Numbered from the stretch's first letter, positions 28,301-36,555 are shown. The stretch is DNA of 64,000 nt from Bacillus sp. RO2 (GCF_012911845.1 NZ_JAAXCU010000057.1:186001-250000); one strand, 5' to 3'. The notes: generated by a model not told the origin, from the letters alone. Program-made: numbers and translations.

Positions 28301-28695
28301 ATCGTTATGAAGCGCAAGAACAATTCGGCAAACTTCGCGATGGCTCTGTAAAAGTAAAAGGTGGCTGGAGAATCTATTCTAGCGGACCTGGAATCTACAT
28401 GAACCAATTGATTTCCAACTGCCTCGGTATCCGTTTTCAAGCTGGAGATCTTGTAGTGGATCCTGTATTACCAGCAGAACTTGATGGGCTGCACTTCACC
28501 TATAAAGTAAATGGACATGATGTTCAATTTGTTTACCAATTAAATCAAGAGCAGAAGCAAGTTCGTGTAAATGGCAAAACAGTGAAGGGAACAGAAGTAT
28601 CCAACCGCTATCGTAACGGAGGATTTGTCATCAGCAAGGAAGAGTTATCACAACTCCTGTCTGAAGGGGAAAATAAAGTCGAGGTATTCATCTAA
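25354..28695 (+). CDS. GH94 phosphorylase, probably 1,2-beta-oligoglucan type
   Basis: A 1113-residue glycoside hydrolase family 94 protein, cytoplasmic. A long N-terminal beta-sandwich region reaches about 560, and the alpha/alpha barrel carries WGTRDVCQGP and the catalytic-acid motif YGDGDWDDTLQP (Asp 761-764). The late VKVKGGWRIYSSGPGIY segment fits the phosphate/sugar-binding region. Its length matches 1,2-beta-oligoglucan (sophoro-oligosaccharide) phosphorylases rather than cellobiose phosphorylases (about 800 residues) or cyclic beta-1,2-glucan synthases (about 2800). It would cut imported oligosaccharides with phosphate to give glucose 1-phosphate. AAAGGAGG precedes the ATG. A terminator follows within 60 bp. 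The linkage preference is inferred from length and the GH3 partner. Confidence 0.88.
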   Translation: MQTTANQKINIEAGNVRFTFLNSGDLFEATHKEIMINQWMSNPIDGALNNLYLRVHSENGIQAYPLLGVKSTSHTSHSQNEIKWKGTVADIDYSVNFRLSDKGIWFWDVNVNGAGQTVDIVYGQDVGIGSKGFVRTNESYLSQYIDHTVFEDEQNGYVVCSRQNQPQPGGFPYLQQGSLTKAVGYSTDGFQFFGLSYKETNEPEVLTEETLANEIYQYEFAFTGLQSEKVVLDGQESFVFYGLFQENHKEAVTELEFSEEVAQAWEEVKGRASDSSEELEKVTAKANLSGVLSGASFTKEELDKYFPVRKQEEWDGDTLLSFFTDTYEHIVLKEKELVVERPHGHIIMSGNNDKMTENIITSTSYMYGIFNSQLVVGNTSFHKMMTNSRNALNVMKTSGQRIYVEVEGKYKLLTMPTLFEIGFNYARWYYKTADDVIVVTNYTVVDSPDIQLEVTSENGKNYRYLVTNQISMNNNELVVSYEMKQEGKVLTFTAVEGSDSKHVYPDLAYKLTVNGADFTVSDETKLAEGVVPGSASLVVLETEATANWTMTVQGLLHGEERELVTGDFSTEVERYRAFFEKVMNGFKLSLGGESKEELEKMNATAWWYTHNMLVHYSVPHGLEQYGGAAWGTRDVCQGPTEYFMATQNYESVKEIIKKVYTHQYEDTGNWPQWFMFDKYNRIQSEESHGDIIVWPLKVLSDYLTITKDYSILEEKIPYTVRGAFHLTEEKATVLEHAKKEIQYIKDHFLHDTFLSSYGDGDWDDTLQPANAQLKQYMVSSWTVSLTYQVLNTLSKALVEVLTEEAEELKALAKGIEIDFNKYMLASDVIPGFVFMEDQDKPELMVHPEDTKTGIHYRLLPMTRSMISELLTPEQAKSHFELIKKELYCPDGVRLMNRPANYAGGVSTHFKRAEQAANFGREIGLQYVHAHIRYVEAMAKLGKTDEVWRGLNTINPINIQKAVPNAERRQSNAYFSSSDGQFNNRYEAQEQFGKLRDGSVKVKGGWRIYSSGPGIYMNQLISNCLGIRFQAGDLVVDPVLPAELDGLHFTYKVNGHDVQFVYQLNQEQKQVRVNGKTVKGTEVSNRYRNGGFVISKEELSQLLSEGENKVEVFI

Positions 28696-28747
28696 GTTTT
28701 TTTACCACAATAAGGGTAAAATAGGAAAATACCAATCTAATAATGAT

Positions 28748-28781
28748 ATACGGCGTAGATTTAAGTGCGCCGTATTTCTTT
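28748..28781 (+). terminator. Terminator after GH94
   Basis: ATACGGCG and CGCCGTAT form a perfect 8-bp stem around a 12-nt loop and are followed by TTCTTT. The next ribosome binding site starts immediately after it, so some read-through or an internal promoter is likely. Confidence 0.65.
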
Positions 28782-28797
28782 GTGAGGAGAGAAAATC

Positions 28798-29913
28798 TTG
28801 AAAAAAGTGAAAGTTGGAGTCATCGGTACTGGTACGATCAGCGGCATTTATTTAGAAGCGCCAACCAAATTTTCCATCCTGGACATTGTCGCAGTAGCCG
28901 ATTTAAATCTGGAACGTGCGAAAGAGAAGGCAATTGAATATAACGTGGAGAAAGTTTACACCGTCGAACAAATGCTGGCAGCTCCGGAAATTGAAATGGT
29001 CATCAATCTGACCATTCCTAAAGCACACTATGAAGTGACACTTGGTGCACTTGAAGCAGGCAAACACGTATTTGTTGAAAAGCCACTGACGATCGAAGTC
29101 GAAGAAGGTAAAAAACTTTTAGAACTGGCTGAGCAAAAAGGTCTTCGTGTTGGTTGTGCCCCAGATACGTTCCTTGGCGGTGCGCTGCAAACCTGCCGCA
29201 AACTTATGGATGAAGGCATTATTGGTAAACCGGTAGCCGCAACAGGTTTCATGCTTGGAGCGGGTCCTGAAGGCTGGCATCCTGCTCCTGACTTTTACTA
29301 ACAAAAAGGCGGCGGGCCAATGTTTGACATGGGGCCATACTATTTAACGGCTTTCATTCACCTATTGGGACCAATTAATCGAGTGACAGGCTCGACCCAA
29401 TCAGCTTTTGAAAAACGGACCGTGACAAGAGCAGAAGATTACGGACGCCAAATTGAGGTGGAAACACCAACACATGTAACCGGCTTGCTGGATTTTGAAA
29501 ATGGAGCGGTAGGAACATTAATTACAAGTTTTGATGTAATGGGTGGTACTCAGTTGCCTTGCATGGAAATCTACGGTACAAAGGGAACTTTAAGTGTTCC
29601 TGATCCGAATAATTTTGGTGGTGCAATTCGGGTCCGAGAAATAGGTGCGAACGACTTTAAGGAAGTTCCACTCGAATATGGTTACTCAGATAATAGTCGT
29701 GGAATTGGAGCGGCTGATATGGCCCATGCCATCAGAGCCGGCAGACAGCACAGGGCAAATGGACATATGGCCTTGCAGGTTCTAGAGGTAATGCATGCCA
29801 TCCACAAGTCTTCAGTGGAAGGAAAGCATATTTCCATAAAAAATAGTTGTTCTCGCCCAGAAATTCTGCCTGTTGGGTTAAGTCAGGACAAACAGGATTT
29901 GTTCGAAAAGTAA
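28798..29913 (+). pseudogene. Gfo/Idh/MocA oxidoreductase interrupted by one in-frame stop
   Basis: A full-length Gfo/Idh/MocA dehydrogenase of about 371 residues is present in a single frame except for TAA at 29299-29301. The N-terminal half has the Rossmann motif GVIGTGTISG and the substrate/cofactor motif VEKPLT. It ends WHPAPDFY, and reading resumes QKGGGPMFDMGPYYLTAF in the same frame. Relatives read DFYYQKGGGPMFDMGPYY, so one base change from a Tyr codon to TAA explains the break. The translation start is TTG at 28798 with GAGGAG upstream. A sequencing error or a genuine recent nonsense mutation are both possible. The catalytic second half has no ribosome binding site of its own. Confidence 0.85.
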
Positions 29914-29974
29914 GTAGGATATTCTTTTGAAGAGCCCCTCTTTGGAAGCTATAAACTATTGAATAATAAGAACG

Positions 29975-30011
29975 TTTACATTATGCTAGAGATAGGATAT
30001 TGAAACGTTTC
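29975..30011 (+). promoter_or_regulatory. Promoter and operator of the LacI-type regulator
   Basis: TTTACA (29975-29980) and TATTGA (29998-30003) are 17 bp apart. The palindrome GAAACGTTTC at 30002-30011 overlaps the end of the -10 box, in the context TTGAAACGTTTCGA. Autoregulation by the encoded protein is the expected meaning. The promoter boxes are only moderately good. Confidence 0.55.
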
Positions 30012-30076
30012 GAACAGGAGCAGTTCACAGGTCATTTTTGGACATGTGTCCTGTCTCTATAAGGGGGTTAAGCAAG

Positions 30077-31063
30077 GTGGCAACAATCAAAGATGTGGCA
30101 AAGCTTGCAGGCGTGGCTGTTTCGACGGCGTCCTATGCACTGAATAATGTAAACAAGGTCAGTCCTGCTACGATGAAAAAAGTGCAAGAAGCCGCAAGAG
30201 AGCTAAACTATATGAAAAATGGCTTTGCGTCTGATTTAAAAAGAACAAAAACAAACACGATTGCACTCATTTTAAGAGATTTATCAGGTCCATTTTATTC
30301 CGAGCTAATCAAAGGGGTACAGGAAGTTACAACAGCAAATGGTTATGACCTGATAGCATGTAGCTCTGTTGGTGGTGCACAGTCAACCGCAGCTAAATTT
30401 TTAAAAGAAAAACGGGTAGATGGCGCTATCATCCTTGCCCATAATATTACAAATGATATTATTTTAGAATCAGCCCGTGAAGGTTTCCCAATCGTCGTAC
30501 TTGATCGAAAGATTAATCATAAGTTTGTATATCAAGTGGAAGTAGACAATTTTCATGGCGGGTATGCGGCCACAGAATACTTGATTAATAAAGGGTATAG
30601 TGAAGTCGGGTATGTAAGCGGACCGATGAATTCTCATGATAACCAAATGCGTTTTGACGGATACATGGCTGCCCTGAAGGAACACGGAATCCAGTACCAG
30701 AACAAATGGAAGCTATCGGGTGATTTTACTCGTGAAGGTGGCTACCGAGCAACAAAAATGCTGATCGCACAACGCCAGCTCCCGGAAGCCATTTTCTATG
30801 CCAATGATGAAATGGCGATTGGCGGTCTGCAAGCTTTCAAAGAGAACAAAATCAGCGTGCCGGACGATATTTCCATCATCGGGTATGATGACATTCAGAT
30901 GGCTGAATATGTGAACCCGCCGCTCACGACGGTAAGGCAGCCAAAGTATGAGGTTGGTGCTTTAGCGGTGCATGTAGTATTCCAAGCTTTGGCCAAAGAG
31001 GATACAGTAGAAAATTACTATAACCTTTCTACCGAGATAGTGGAGCGCAAGTCGGTGAAGTAA
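30077..31063 (+). CDS. LacI family transcriptional regulator of the glycan locus
   Basis: A LacI/GalR regulator of about 328 residues. The N-terminal helix-turn-helix is ATIKDVAKLAGVAVSTASYA followed by LNNVNKVSPATMKKV. A periplasmic-binding-protein-like effector domain follows (TNTIALILRDLSGPFYSELI, IPVVVLDRK-like IVVLDRKI, YANDEMAIGGLQAF, IIGYDDIQMAEYVNPPLTTV). The start is taken as GTG at 30077, 10 nt after AGGGGG and exactly at the family's usual N-terminus. An in-frame upstream ATG at 30038 would add 13 unlikely residues. A GAAACGTTTC operator lies in its own promoter and in front of several catabolic genes, so it is the likely specific repressor, with a sugar as inducer. Confidence 0.93.
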   Translation: MATIKDVAKLAGVAVSTASYALNNVNKVSPATMKKVQEAARELNYMKNGFASDLKRTKTNTIALILRDLSGPFYSELIKGVQEVTTANGYDLIACSSVGGAQSTAAKFLKEKRVDGAIILAHNITNDIILESAREGFPIVVLDRKINHKFVYQVEVDNFHGGYAATEYLINKGYSEVGYVSGPMNSHDNQMRFDGYMAALKEHGIQYQNKWKLSGDFTREGGYRATKMLIAQRQLPEAIFYANDEMAIGGLQAFKENKISVPDDISIIGYDDIQMAEYVNPPLTTVRQPKYEVGALAVHVVFQALAKEDTVENYYNLSTEIVERKSVK

Positions 31064-31086
31064 GGTAATAATACAGTTATGTTCAG

Positions 31087-31122
31087 GCCTTTCCTGTTTA
31101 TGTGACAGGGAGGGCTTTTTTT
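31087..31122 (+). terminator. Terminator after the LacI-type gene
   Basis: An imperfect stem GCCTTTCCTGT / ACAGGGAGGGC is followed by seven or more T residues. Confidence 0.75.
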
Positions 31123-31231
31123 GATTGGTTATTGGGGAGTTTGCCGGCTTTACAAGTAATTTTTACTGTATATTGGTCATCGCTGATTAAAGTTGCCCAT
31201 CTCCGCTACCCGACTTTTGGGAGGATCGGTG

Positions 31232-31347
31232 TTTATCCATTGTAAAATGATTTTATCCATTGTTCAGAGCCATTTATCCATTGTAAAAAAAATATATCCA
31301 TTGTAAAAATGATTTATCCATGTATACAACGAACTTATCCATTTTTC
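31232..31347. repeat. Array A: six TATCCATT units at about 20.5-bp spacing
   Basis: TATCCAT begins at 31234, 31254, 31275, 31295, 31315 and 31336, giving steps of 20, 21, 20, 20 and 21 bp. The consensus is WTATCCATTGTAAAA with a variable remainder; units 5 and 6 have a diverged tail. The spacing equals two helical turns, so the motifs face the same side of the DNA. A second array with the same motif and spacing is at 53.8 kb. It lies after a terminator and before the ThuA promoter, with no coding potential. Confidence 0.85.
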
Positions 31348-31441
31348 CGAATTTCCTTCACTTTCACACCCCTACATCTTCCCCCGTCCCCAACCTACAC
31401 TCGAGAAGTCGGAATTTTACCATCTAGTTCGGACTTTAACA

Positions 31442-31521
31442 TTGAAAACGCTTTATTATCCATTTATAATGTAGGAGAGTTCTCTAGGAATGTTGCATAT
31501 ATCCCAATATGGAAACGTTCC
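31442..31521 (+). promoter_or_regulatory. Promoter of the ThuA operon with cre-like and operator-like sites
   Basis: TTGAAA (31442-31447) and TATAAT (31465-31470) are 17 bp apart. TGAAAACGCTTTAT beginning in the -35 box resembles a cre site with two mismatches. GAAACGTTCC at 31512-31521 differs from the GAAACGTTTC operator by one base. The layout copies the promoters at 5.9 and 9.85 kb. The interval from 31348 to 31441 shows nothing else. Confidence 0.6.
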
Positions 31522-31584
31522 CACAAACATAACCATAGCAAATTAATAGAGTTAGAGATTTTACAAAAATTTAAGTGAGTAACC

Positions 31585-31659
31585 TAGCTGATGATTGGAG
31601 CGAAAGGCGGAGACTCCAGCGAAAAGCGAAGCCTGGCGCGGAAATCAACAGCGGTGTAA
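31585..31659 (+). repeat. Dispersed element, copy 6 (internally deleted)
   Basis: Both ends are present (TAGCTGATGATTGGAGC and GCGGAAATCAACAGCGGTG) but the middle is missing, leaving 75 bp. It separates the ThuA promoter from its gene and so would lie in the mRNA leader. Confidence 0.8.
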
Positions 31660-31695
31660 CCAAAATAGACTGCAAGCAAAGAAAGGAGCAAAACA

Positions 31696-32418
31696 ATGAT
31701 TAGAGTAACTGTATGGAATGAAAACCGACATGAACAAACAAACGAAAAAGTGAGAGAAGTATATCCAGAAGGTATCCACGGTGCCATCGCTTCCTTCCTT
31801 AAAGAAGAAAACTATGAAGTAAGAACCGCAACATTGGACGAACCAGAGCACGGACTAACCGAAGAAGTATTAAACAACACGGATGTTCTTTTATGGTGGG
31901 GCCATGTCGCGCATGATGACGTGAGCGATGAGATCGTTACTCGTGTAAAAAATAGAGTACTAGATGGAATGGGATTAATCGTTCTTCACTCTGGTCATTT
32001 CTCTAAAATCTTCAAAACATTGATGGGTACAACTTGTGACCTGAAATGGAGAGAAGCGGACGAGAAAGAGCGCATCTGGGTAGTATCACCAGGCCATCCG
32101 ATTGCTGAAGGCATCGGGGAGCATATCGATATTGAGCGCGAAGAAATGTATGGCGAGCACTTCGATATTCCAGATCCGGACGAGCTAGTGTTTGTGAGCT
32201 GGTTTGAAGGCGGAGAGGTTTTCCGCAGTGGGTGCACATACAAGCGCGGGAGAGGGAAAGTATTCTATTTCCGTCCTGGTCATGAAACATACCCGACGTA
32301 TTATCATGAAAAAGTACAAAAAGTTATCACGAATGCTGTTAACTGGGCAAAACCGACAACAATCGGCGATGTATATTACGGAAATGCAAAACCATTAGAA
32401 GAAATTAAAAGTAAATAA
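31696..32418 (+). CDS. ThuA family protein
   Basis: A 240-residue class I glutamine-amidotransferase-like ThuA domain protein. It opens with [13 protein letters not shown], contains [17 protein letters not shown] and [19 protein letters not shown], and ends with [20 protein letters not shown]. ThuA proteins occur with Gfo/Idh/MocA dehydrogenases in trehalose utilisation of rhizobia, where ThuAB forms 3-keto sugars; ThuA itself has no settled reaction. AAAGGAGC precedes the ATG. The oxidoreductase gene follows after 13 bp and the isomerase genes after that, which supports joint work on oxidised sugars. Confidence 0.9.
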   Translation: MIRVTVWNENRHEQTNEKVREVYPEGIHGAIASFLKEENYEVRTATLDEPEHGLTEEVLNNTDVLLWWGHVAHDDVSDEIVTRVKNRVLDGMGLIVLHSGHFSKIFKTLMGTTCDLKWREADEKERIWVVSPGHPIAEGIGEHIDIEREEMYGEHFDIPDPDELVFVSWFEGGEVFRSGCTYKRGRGKVFYFRPGHETYPTYYHEKVQKVITNAVNWAKPTTIGDVYYGNAKPLEEIKSK

Positions 32419-32431
32419 GGGGGATAACGAA

Positions 32432-33469
32432 ATGAAGAAATTACGAGTTGGAGTAGTAGGATGCGGAAGTATCGCAAAGCACCGTCATTTACCGGAGTAC
32501 CATGCAAATCCAAATGTAGAACTTGTCGCACTATGTGATGTTGTTTTAGCACGTGCGGAGAAAGCAGTTGAAACATTTGGCGGGAAAGCTTATGAAAGCT
32601 ATCAAGAAATGATCGACCGTGAAGAATTGGACGTTGTGAGTGTATGCACACCGAACTACCTGCATGCCCCTGTATCCATCTATGCATCTAAAGCTGGAGC
32701 GCATGTTTTATGTGAAAAACCAATGGCAACGTCCAAAGAAGAAGCGGATGAGATGATTGCTGCTGCTAAAGCATCTGGCAAAAAGCTAATGATTGCGCAC
32801 AACCAACGTTTTGTCCCATCCCACCAAAAAGCAAAGCAGCTTATCGAAAGTGGCGAAGTAGGAAAAATCTACAGCTTCCGTACAGCTTTCGGACACCCTG
32901 GGCCAGAGGGATGGAGCGTGGACGGAAAAGACAGCTGGTTCTTCCGTAAAGAAGAAGCATTTATCGGCGCAATGGGAGACCTTGGCGTACACAAGTCCGA
33001 TTTATTGCGATACCTTTTAGGAGAAGAAATCGTGGAAGTGGGGGCATTCATTGAAACTTCTGCAAAAGAAAACACAGATGTCGATGACACAGCGGTTTGC
33101 GCATTAAGAACAGAAAGTGGAATCGTCGGAACACTTGCTGCTAGCTGGTCATACAAACGTGAAGATAACTCCACGATCATCTATGCGGAAAAAGCAGTTC
33201 TTCGATTAGAAGACGATCCGACTCACTCTTTAGTCGTACAATACGCAACAGGCGAAACAGTTCGCTATGAATTAGGTAAAATTCAAAGCAATGATGCAGG
33301 CGGACAAACTGGTTCTCATGTAATCGATCATTTTGTAGCAAGCATCCTAGAAGACAAAGAAGTACTTGTCGACGGAAACGAAGGAAAGAACTCCTTAATG
33401 GTTATTTTGGGAGCGCTTGAATCTAACGAAACGAAGAAGATTGTCAACATCCAAAACGAATTGAACTAA
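32432..33469 (+). CDS. Gfo/Idh/MocA family oxidoreductase
   Basis: A 345-residue NAD(P)-dependent dehydrogenase. The Rossmann motif is GVVGCGSIAKHRH. The conserved EKP motif occurs in LCEKPMATSKEEA, with its Lys contributing to catalysis, and GAMGDLGVHKSDLLRYL supplies the conserved Asp/His of the catalytic group. The C-terminal beta-sheet domain is typical. It lies between thuA (13 bp) and a TIM-barrel isomerase gene (15 bp). The neighbours suggest oxidation or reduction of a glucoside at C3, in the manner of ThuB or levoglucosan dehydrogenase; the actual substrate cannot be read from the sequence. Confidence 0.92.
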   Translation: MKKLRVGVVGCGSIAKHRHLPEYHANPNVELVALCDVVLARAEKAVETFGGKAYESYQEMIDREELDVVSVCTPNYLHAPVSIYASKAGAHVLCEKPMATSKEEADEMIAAAKASGKKLMIAHNQRFVPSHQKAKQLIESGEVGKIYSFRTAFGHPGPEGWSVDGKDSWFFRKEEAFIGAMGDLGVHKSDLLRYLLGEEIVEVGAFIETSAKENTDVDDTAVCALRTESGIVGTLAASWSYKREDNSTIIYAEKAVLRLEDDPTHSLVVQYATGETVRYELGKIQSNDAGGQTGSHVIDHFVASILEDKEVLVDGNEGKNSLMVILGALESNETKKIVNIQNELN

Positions 33470-33484
33470 GGAGCGTGAACACTA

Positions 33485-34453
33485 ATGAAACTAGGCGTAT
33501 TTACCGTCCTTTTTGCAAATAAACCTTTTACGGAAATGCTTGATTATGTGAAAGCGGCAGGGTTGGATGCAGTGGAAATCGGTACAGGCTGCTACCCTGG
33601 AAACAACCATTGTCCATTGGATACTCTTCTTGAAGACGAAGGTGCACGCAATGCGTATATGGAGGAAATCCATTCCCGCGGTTTGCAAATCAGTGCATTT
33701 AGCTGCCACGGTAACCCAATTTCACCGGATGAGGCTTTTGCAAAAGAATCCCATGAAACGTTGCTAAAAACAATTGACCTTGCTGCTTTGACAGGAGTTG
33801 AAGTAGTAAACTGTTTCTCAGGCGTTCCTGGTGACAGCGAAACAGCAAAAGCGCCAAACTGGCCTGTTGCACCTTGGCCAAACGAGTATGGCGACGTACT
33901 AACATGGCAGTGGGAGACAAAGCTTGTACCTTACTGGAAGGAAGTAGGGAAGTATGCAGAAGAGCGTAATATCAAAATTGGTCTTGAACTGCACGGCGGA
34001 TTCTTGGTACATACGCCTCACACGATGCTTAAACTACGTGAGCTAACGTCCCCTGCAATCGGTGCAAACCTGGATCCAAGTCATTTATGGTGGCAAGGAA
34101 TCGACCCTGTTGCAGCAATCAAAATTTTAGGAAAAGCTGGCGCGATCCATCATTTCCATGCAAAAGACACGTATATCGACCAAGATAATGTGAACATGTA
34201 CGGCTTGACGGACATGCAGCCTTATGGTGAAGTTCAAACGCGTGCATGGAGCTTCCGTTCAGTTGGTTGCGGACATAGTGTCCAAGAATGGTCCGATATG
34301 ATGAGTGCATTGCGCACGTACGGGTATGATTATGTAGTCAGCATCGAACATGAAGACCCGATTATGTCGATTGAAGAGGGCTTTGCACGCGCTGTGACAA
34401 ACCTTCAATCTGTGTTGATAAAAGAACAACCTGCTGATATGTGGTGGGTGTAA
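33485..34453 (+). CDS. Sugar phosphate isomerase/epimerase-type TIM barrel (paralogue 1)
   Basis: A 322-residue xylose-isomerase-like/AP-endonuclease-2 barrel. Likely metal ligands are visible in IGLELHGG, GANLDPSHLWWQ, HFHAKDTY and VSIEHEDPI. The first strand is KLGVFTVLF. Members of this fold next to Gfo/Idh/MocA genes act as epimerases, isomerases, or 3-keto-sugar eliminases and hydratases. It is the last gene of the ThuA operon proper and shares the DPSHLxWQ and EHEDPI signatures with the gene at 38.8 kb, so the two are paralogues. Confidence 0.9.
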   Translation: MKLGVFTVLFANKPFTEMLDYVKAAGLDAVEIGTGCYPGNNHCPLDTLLEDEGARNAYMEEIHSRGLQISAFSCHGNPISPDEAFAKESHETLLKTIDLAALTGVEVVNCFSGVPGDSETAKAPNWPVAPWPNEYGDVLTWQWETKLVPYWKEVGKYAEERNIKIGLELHGGFLVHTPHTMLKLRELTSPAIGANLDPSHLWWQGIDPVAAIKILGKAGAIHHFHAKDTYIDQDNVNMYGLTDMQPYGEVQTRAWSFRSVGCGHSVQEWSDMMSALRTYGYDYVVSIEHEDPIMSIEEGFARAVTNLQSVLIKEQPADMWWV

Positions 34454-34537
34454 GAAATTAGTGGCCAAGGGTGTATAACTCTTGGTTGCTTTTGTTTGAA
34501 TGATTAAATAATGATTTGCAAAGGGAGGAAAGTAGAG

Positions 34538-35299
34538 ATGAAGCACAAAATAGCAGCACAACTATATACGGTTCGAGATTTGTTGGAAGAAGATTTTCCG
34601 GGAGTATTAAGAGAATTGAAAGATATGGGGTATGCAGGGGTACAAATATCCGGAATGTTTGGACATGATCCACAGGTAATCTCTACATTAATGAAAGAAC
34701 TAGGACTTAAGACAGCTGGGATGCATGTTGATATTAATAGTTTCCGAAATGACCTTCCGAAAGTACTAGAACAAGCTGAATTGTTTGAAACCAAAGACTT
34801 AATTCTTCCATACCTCGTAGAAGAAGATAGAAATGTAGAGAGCTACATGTCTTTAAAGGCTGAAATGAACGAAATTGCTAGAAAGCTTAAAAAGGATGGG
34901 TACCGCATTAGTTATCATAATCATGATTTTGAATTTGAAACAGAGATTGAAGGTAAAAATGCATTGGAGTACCTATTGGATCCAACTGATGACAACCTGT
35001 TGTTAGCTGAACTAGATGTGTATTGGGTGAAAAAGGGTGGCAAAGATATAGTTAGCTTTTTAGAGCCGTATTCCCTCAGAATGCCGATTATTCATCTTAA
35101 GGACATGGCAAAAGATGAGGAGCAATCCTTTGCGGAAGTAGGGACTGGGACCATTAGTTTTGAACCTATTTTACGTTGGGGAGAAAGAAATGGAATTGAA
35201 TGGTATGCGGTGGAGCAGGATGTTTGTCCAGGAAATCCCTTAGATAGTCTGAGAGTGAGCATACAAAATCTCCACAAGTTAATAGACTCTATGAATTAA
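34538..35299 (+). CDS. Sugar phosphate isomerase/epimerase-type TIM barrel (paralogue 2)
   Basis: A barrel protein of about 253 residues in the same superfamily as its neighbour, but a different branch. It has AAQLYTVRDLLEEDF at the start, YHNHDFEFE, LAELDVYWVKKGG, IIHLKDM and AVEQDVCPGNPLDS, a set seen in the branch with many Gfo/Idh/MocA-linked hydrolases and 3-keto-glycoside enzymes. The ATG at 34538, preceded by AAGGGAGG, is preferred to an in-frame ATG at 34511. It is followed by a clear terminator. Confidence 0.9.
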   Translation: MKHKIAAQLYTVRDLLEEDFPGVLRELKDMGYAGVQISGMFGHDPQVISTLMKELGLKTAGMHVDINSFRNDLPKVLEQAELFETKDLILPYLVEEDRNVESYMSLKAEMNEIARKLKKDGYRISYHNHDFEFETEIEGKNALEYLLDPTDDNLLLAELDVYWVKKGGKDIVSFLEPYSLRMPIIHLKDMAKDEEQSFAEVGTGTISFEPILRWGERNGIEWYAVEQDVCPGNPLDSLRVSIQNLHKLIDSMN

Positions 35300-35316
35300 A
35301 AAACGACAGTACATAA

Positions 35317-35358
35317 GAAGGGACCGGCTCCAGGTGTGGAGAACGGTTTCTTTTTTTT
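35317..35358 (+). terminator. Terminator after the isomerase gene
   Basis: GAAGGGACCGGCTCCA and TGGAGAACGGTTTC form a near-complete stem around a 4-nt loop and are followed by eight T residues. Confidence 0.85.
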
Positions 35359-35371
35359 GTTTATTTTTCGG

Positions 35372-35400
35372 TTGAGGAGTCTAACGAGAAGTGGTAAGAT
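35372..35400 (+). promoter_or_regulatory. Possible promoter of the second oxidoreductase operon
   Basis: TTGAGG (35372-35377) and TAAGAT (35395-35400) are 17 bp apart and lie between a terminator and the next gene. There is no GAAACGTTTC operator in this gap; the nearby ROK regulator may control it. Confidence 0.45.
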
Positions 35401-35469
35401 AACAACAAGACTTAAATAAATTTAATGAATTAATTAATTGATTATTATCTAAAGCGAGGTGCAATCAAA

Positions 35470-36555
35470 GTGAAATTACGTATTGGCATTGTAGGAACAG
35501 GACAGACAATCGGAGTTGCTACCGATCACCTTAAAGGAATACAGGCAGTTCCTCAATGGGACCTAACGGCGGTTTTTGATATCAATAAAGAAAACGCCAG
35601 AAGTTGGGTGGAGCGAAACGCTTTATCTTCAGAAATTATCTGCCAAAGTCTCGACTCTCTTTTAGGTAAGGTAGACGCCATTGCAATTTGCACAGATAAC
35701 TTGTCTCACGGAGCTATTGCGCGGGAAGCAATAAAGCGGAAATTGCATGTACTATGTGAGAAGCCTCTTTCCATTAACTATTACGAATCTAAACTTTTGG
35801 CGGATGAAGCAGAACAAGCAGGAATTATTCATTATATGGGAATGCAATATCGTTATCATCCTTACGCACAATTAATAAAGGAATTAATTCAAGGAGGAAA
35901 GCTGGGAGACATTTTTTCCTATCGTCATAAGCTTGGTGGGTCTAGAATAGGAAATCCAAATGTCGGATTGGAATGGCGTATGAAAAAAGAGCATTCTGGC
36001 CCTGGTTCCGTAGCAGATTTCGGAATTCACCAAGTTGATTTAATTCAATTTTTCTTGTCGGATGTTTGCGGAGAAATTCAAGATGTACAGGCAGCCCTTG
36101 GGACATTCATCACTTCCCGTCATACAGAAGAAGGAAAACAAGCTGTAACCAATGATGATCTAGCATCGGTTATTTTGCGAATGGAGAATGGGGCTATTTG
36201 CACACTGAATAATTCCAGGTTACTTCCACAGGAAGGCGATGGATTAGAGATTGTGGGGACAAAAGGGGCCGTTTCCATGAATAAAGATGGCGAGGTATAT
36301 TTTCGAAGTCGAACGGAAAATGGCGCATGGGCTGATGAATTAGTACATATGACAATCCAAGAGAAACATGTTTTCCCAGGGTTGGCTCGCGGGAAGCAAT
36401 ATGCCGAATTCTATGATGCGATCGTACACGATAAGCCTCATGAGCTTTCCTTTGCTTATGGTGCGAAAGCGGCTAAAGTGATTGATGCTGCTGTATTGTC
36501 TAGTGAAAAGGGAATAAGAGTGCCGCTTTTGGAAAACAAATTAACGTCCTATTGA
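35470..36555 (+). CDS. Gfo/Idh/MocA family oxidoreductase
   Basis: A 361-residue dehydrogenase. The Rossmann motif is GIVGTGQTIG and the EKP motif is LCEKPLSINYYE. GPGSVADFGIHQVDLIQFFL carries the conserved Asp-x-x-x-His pair. The start is GTG, 9 nt after GCGAGG. It begins a second transcription unit with a beta-propeller protein, a ROK regulator and another isomerase-type barrel. It is distinct from the 32.4-kb enzyme and probably acts on another intermediate. Confidence 0.9.
   Translation: MKLRIGIVGTGQTIGVATDHLKGIQAVPQWDLTAVFDINKENARSWVERNALSSEIICQSLDSLLGKVDAIAICTDNLSHGAIAREAIKRKLHVLCEKPLSINYYESKLLADEAEQAGIIHYMGMQYRYHPYAQLIKELIQGGKLGDIFSYRHKLGGSRIGNPNVGLEWRMKKEHSGPGSVADFGIHQVDLIQFFLSDVCGEIQDVQAALGTFITSRHTEEGKQAVTNDDLASVILRMENGAICTLNNSRLLPQEGDGLEIVGTKGAVSMNKDGEVYFRSRTENGAWADELVHMTIQEKHVFPGLARGKQYAEFYDAIVHDKPHELSFAYGAKAAKVIDAAVLSSEKGIRVPLLENKLTSY

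Noticed and set aside
31232-31347. Array A considered as a CRISPR array
   Set aside because: The repeat core is only 7-9 bp and total spacing about 20 bp, far below CRISPR repeat and spacer sizes, and no cas gene is present.
31309-31578. Plus-strand open frame of 89 codons after array A
   Set aside because: It spans the ThuA promoter, has no ribosome binding site and its composition looks like random AT-rich sequence.
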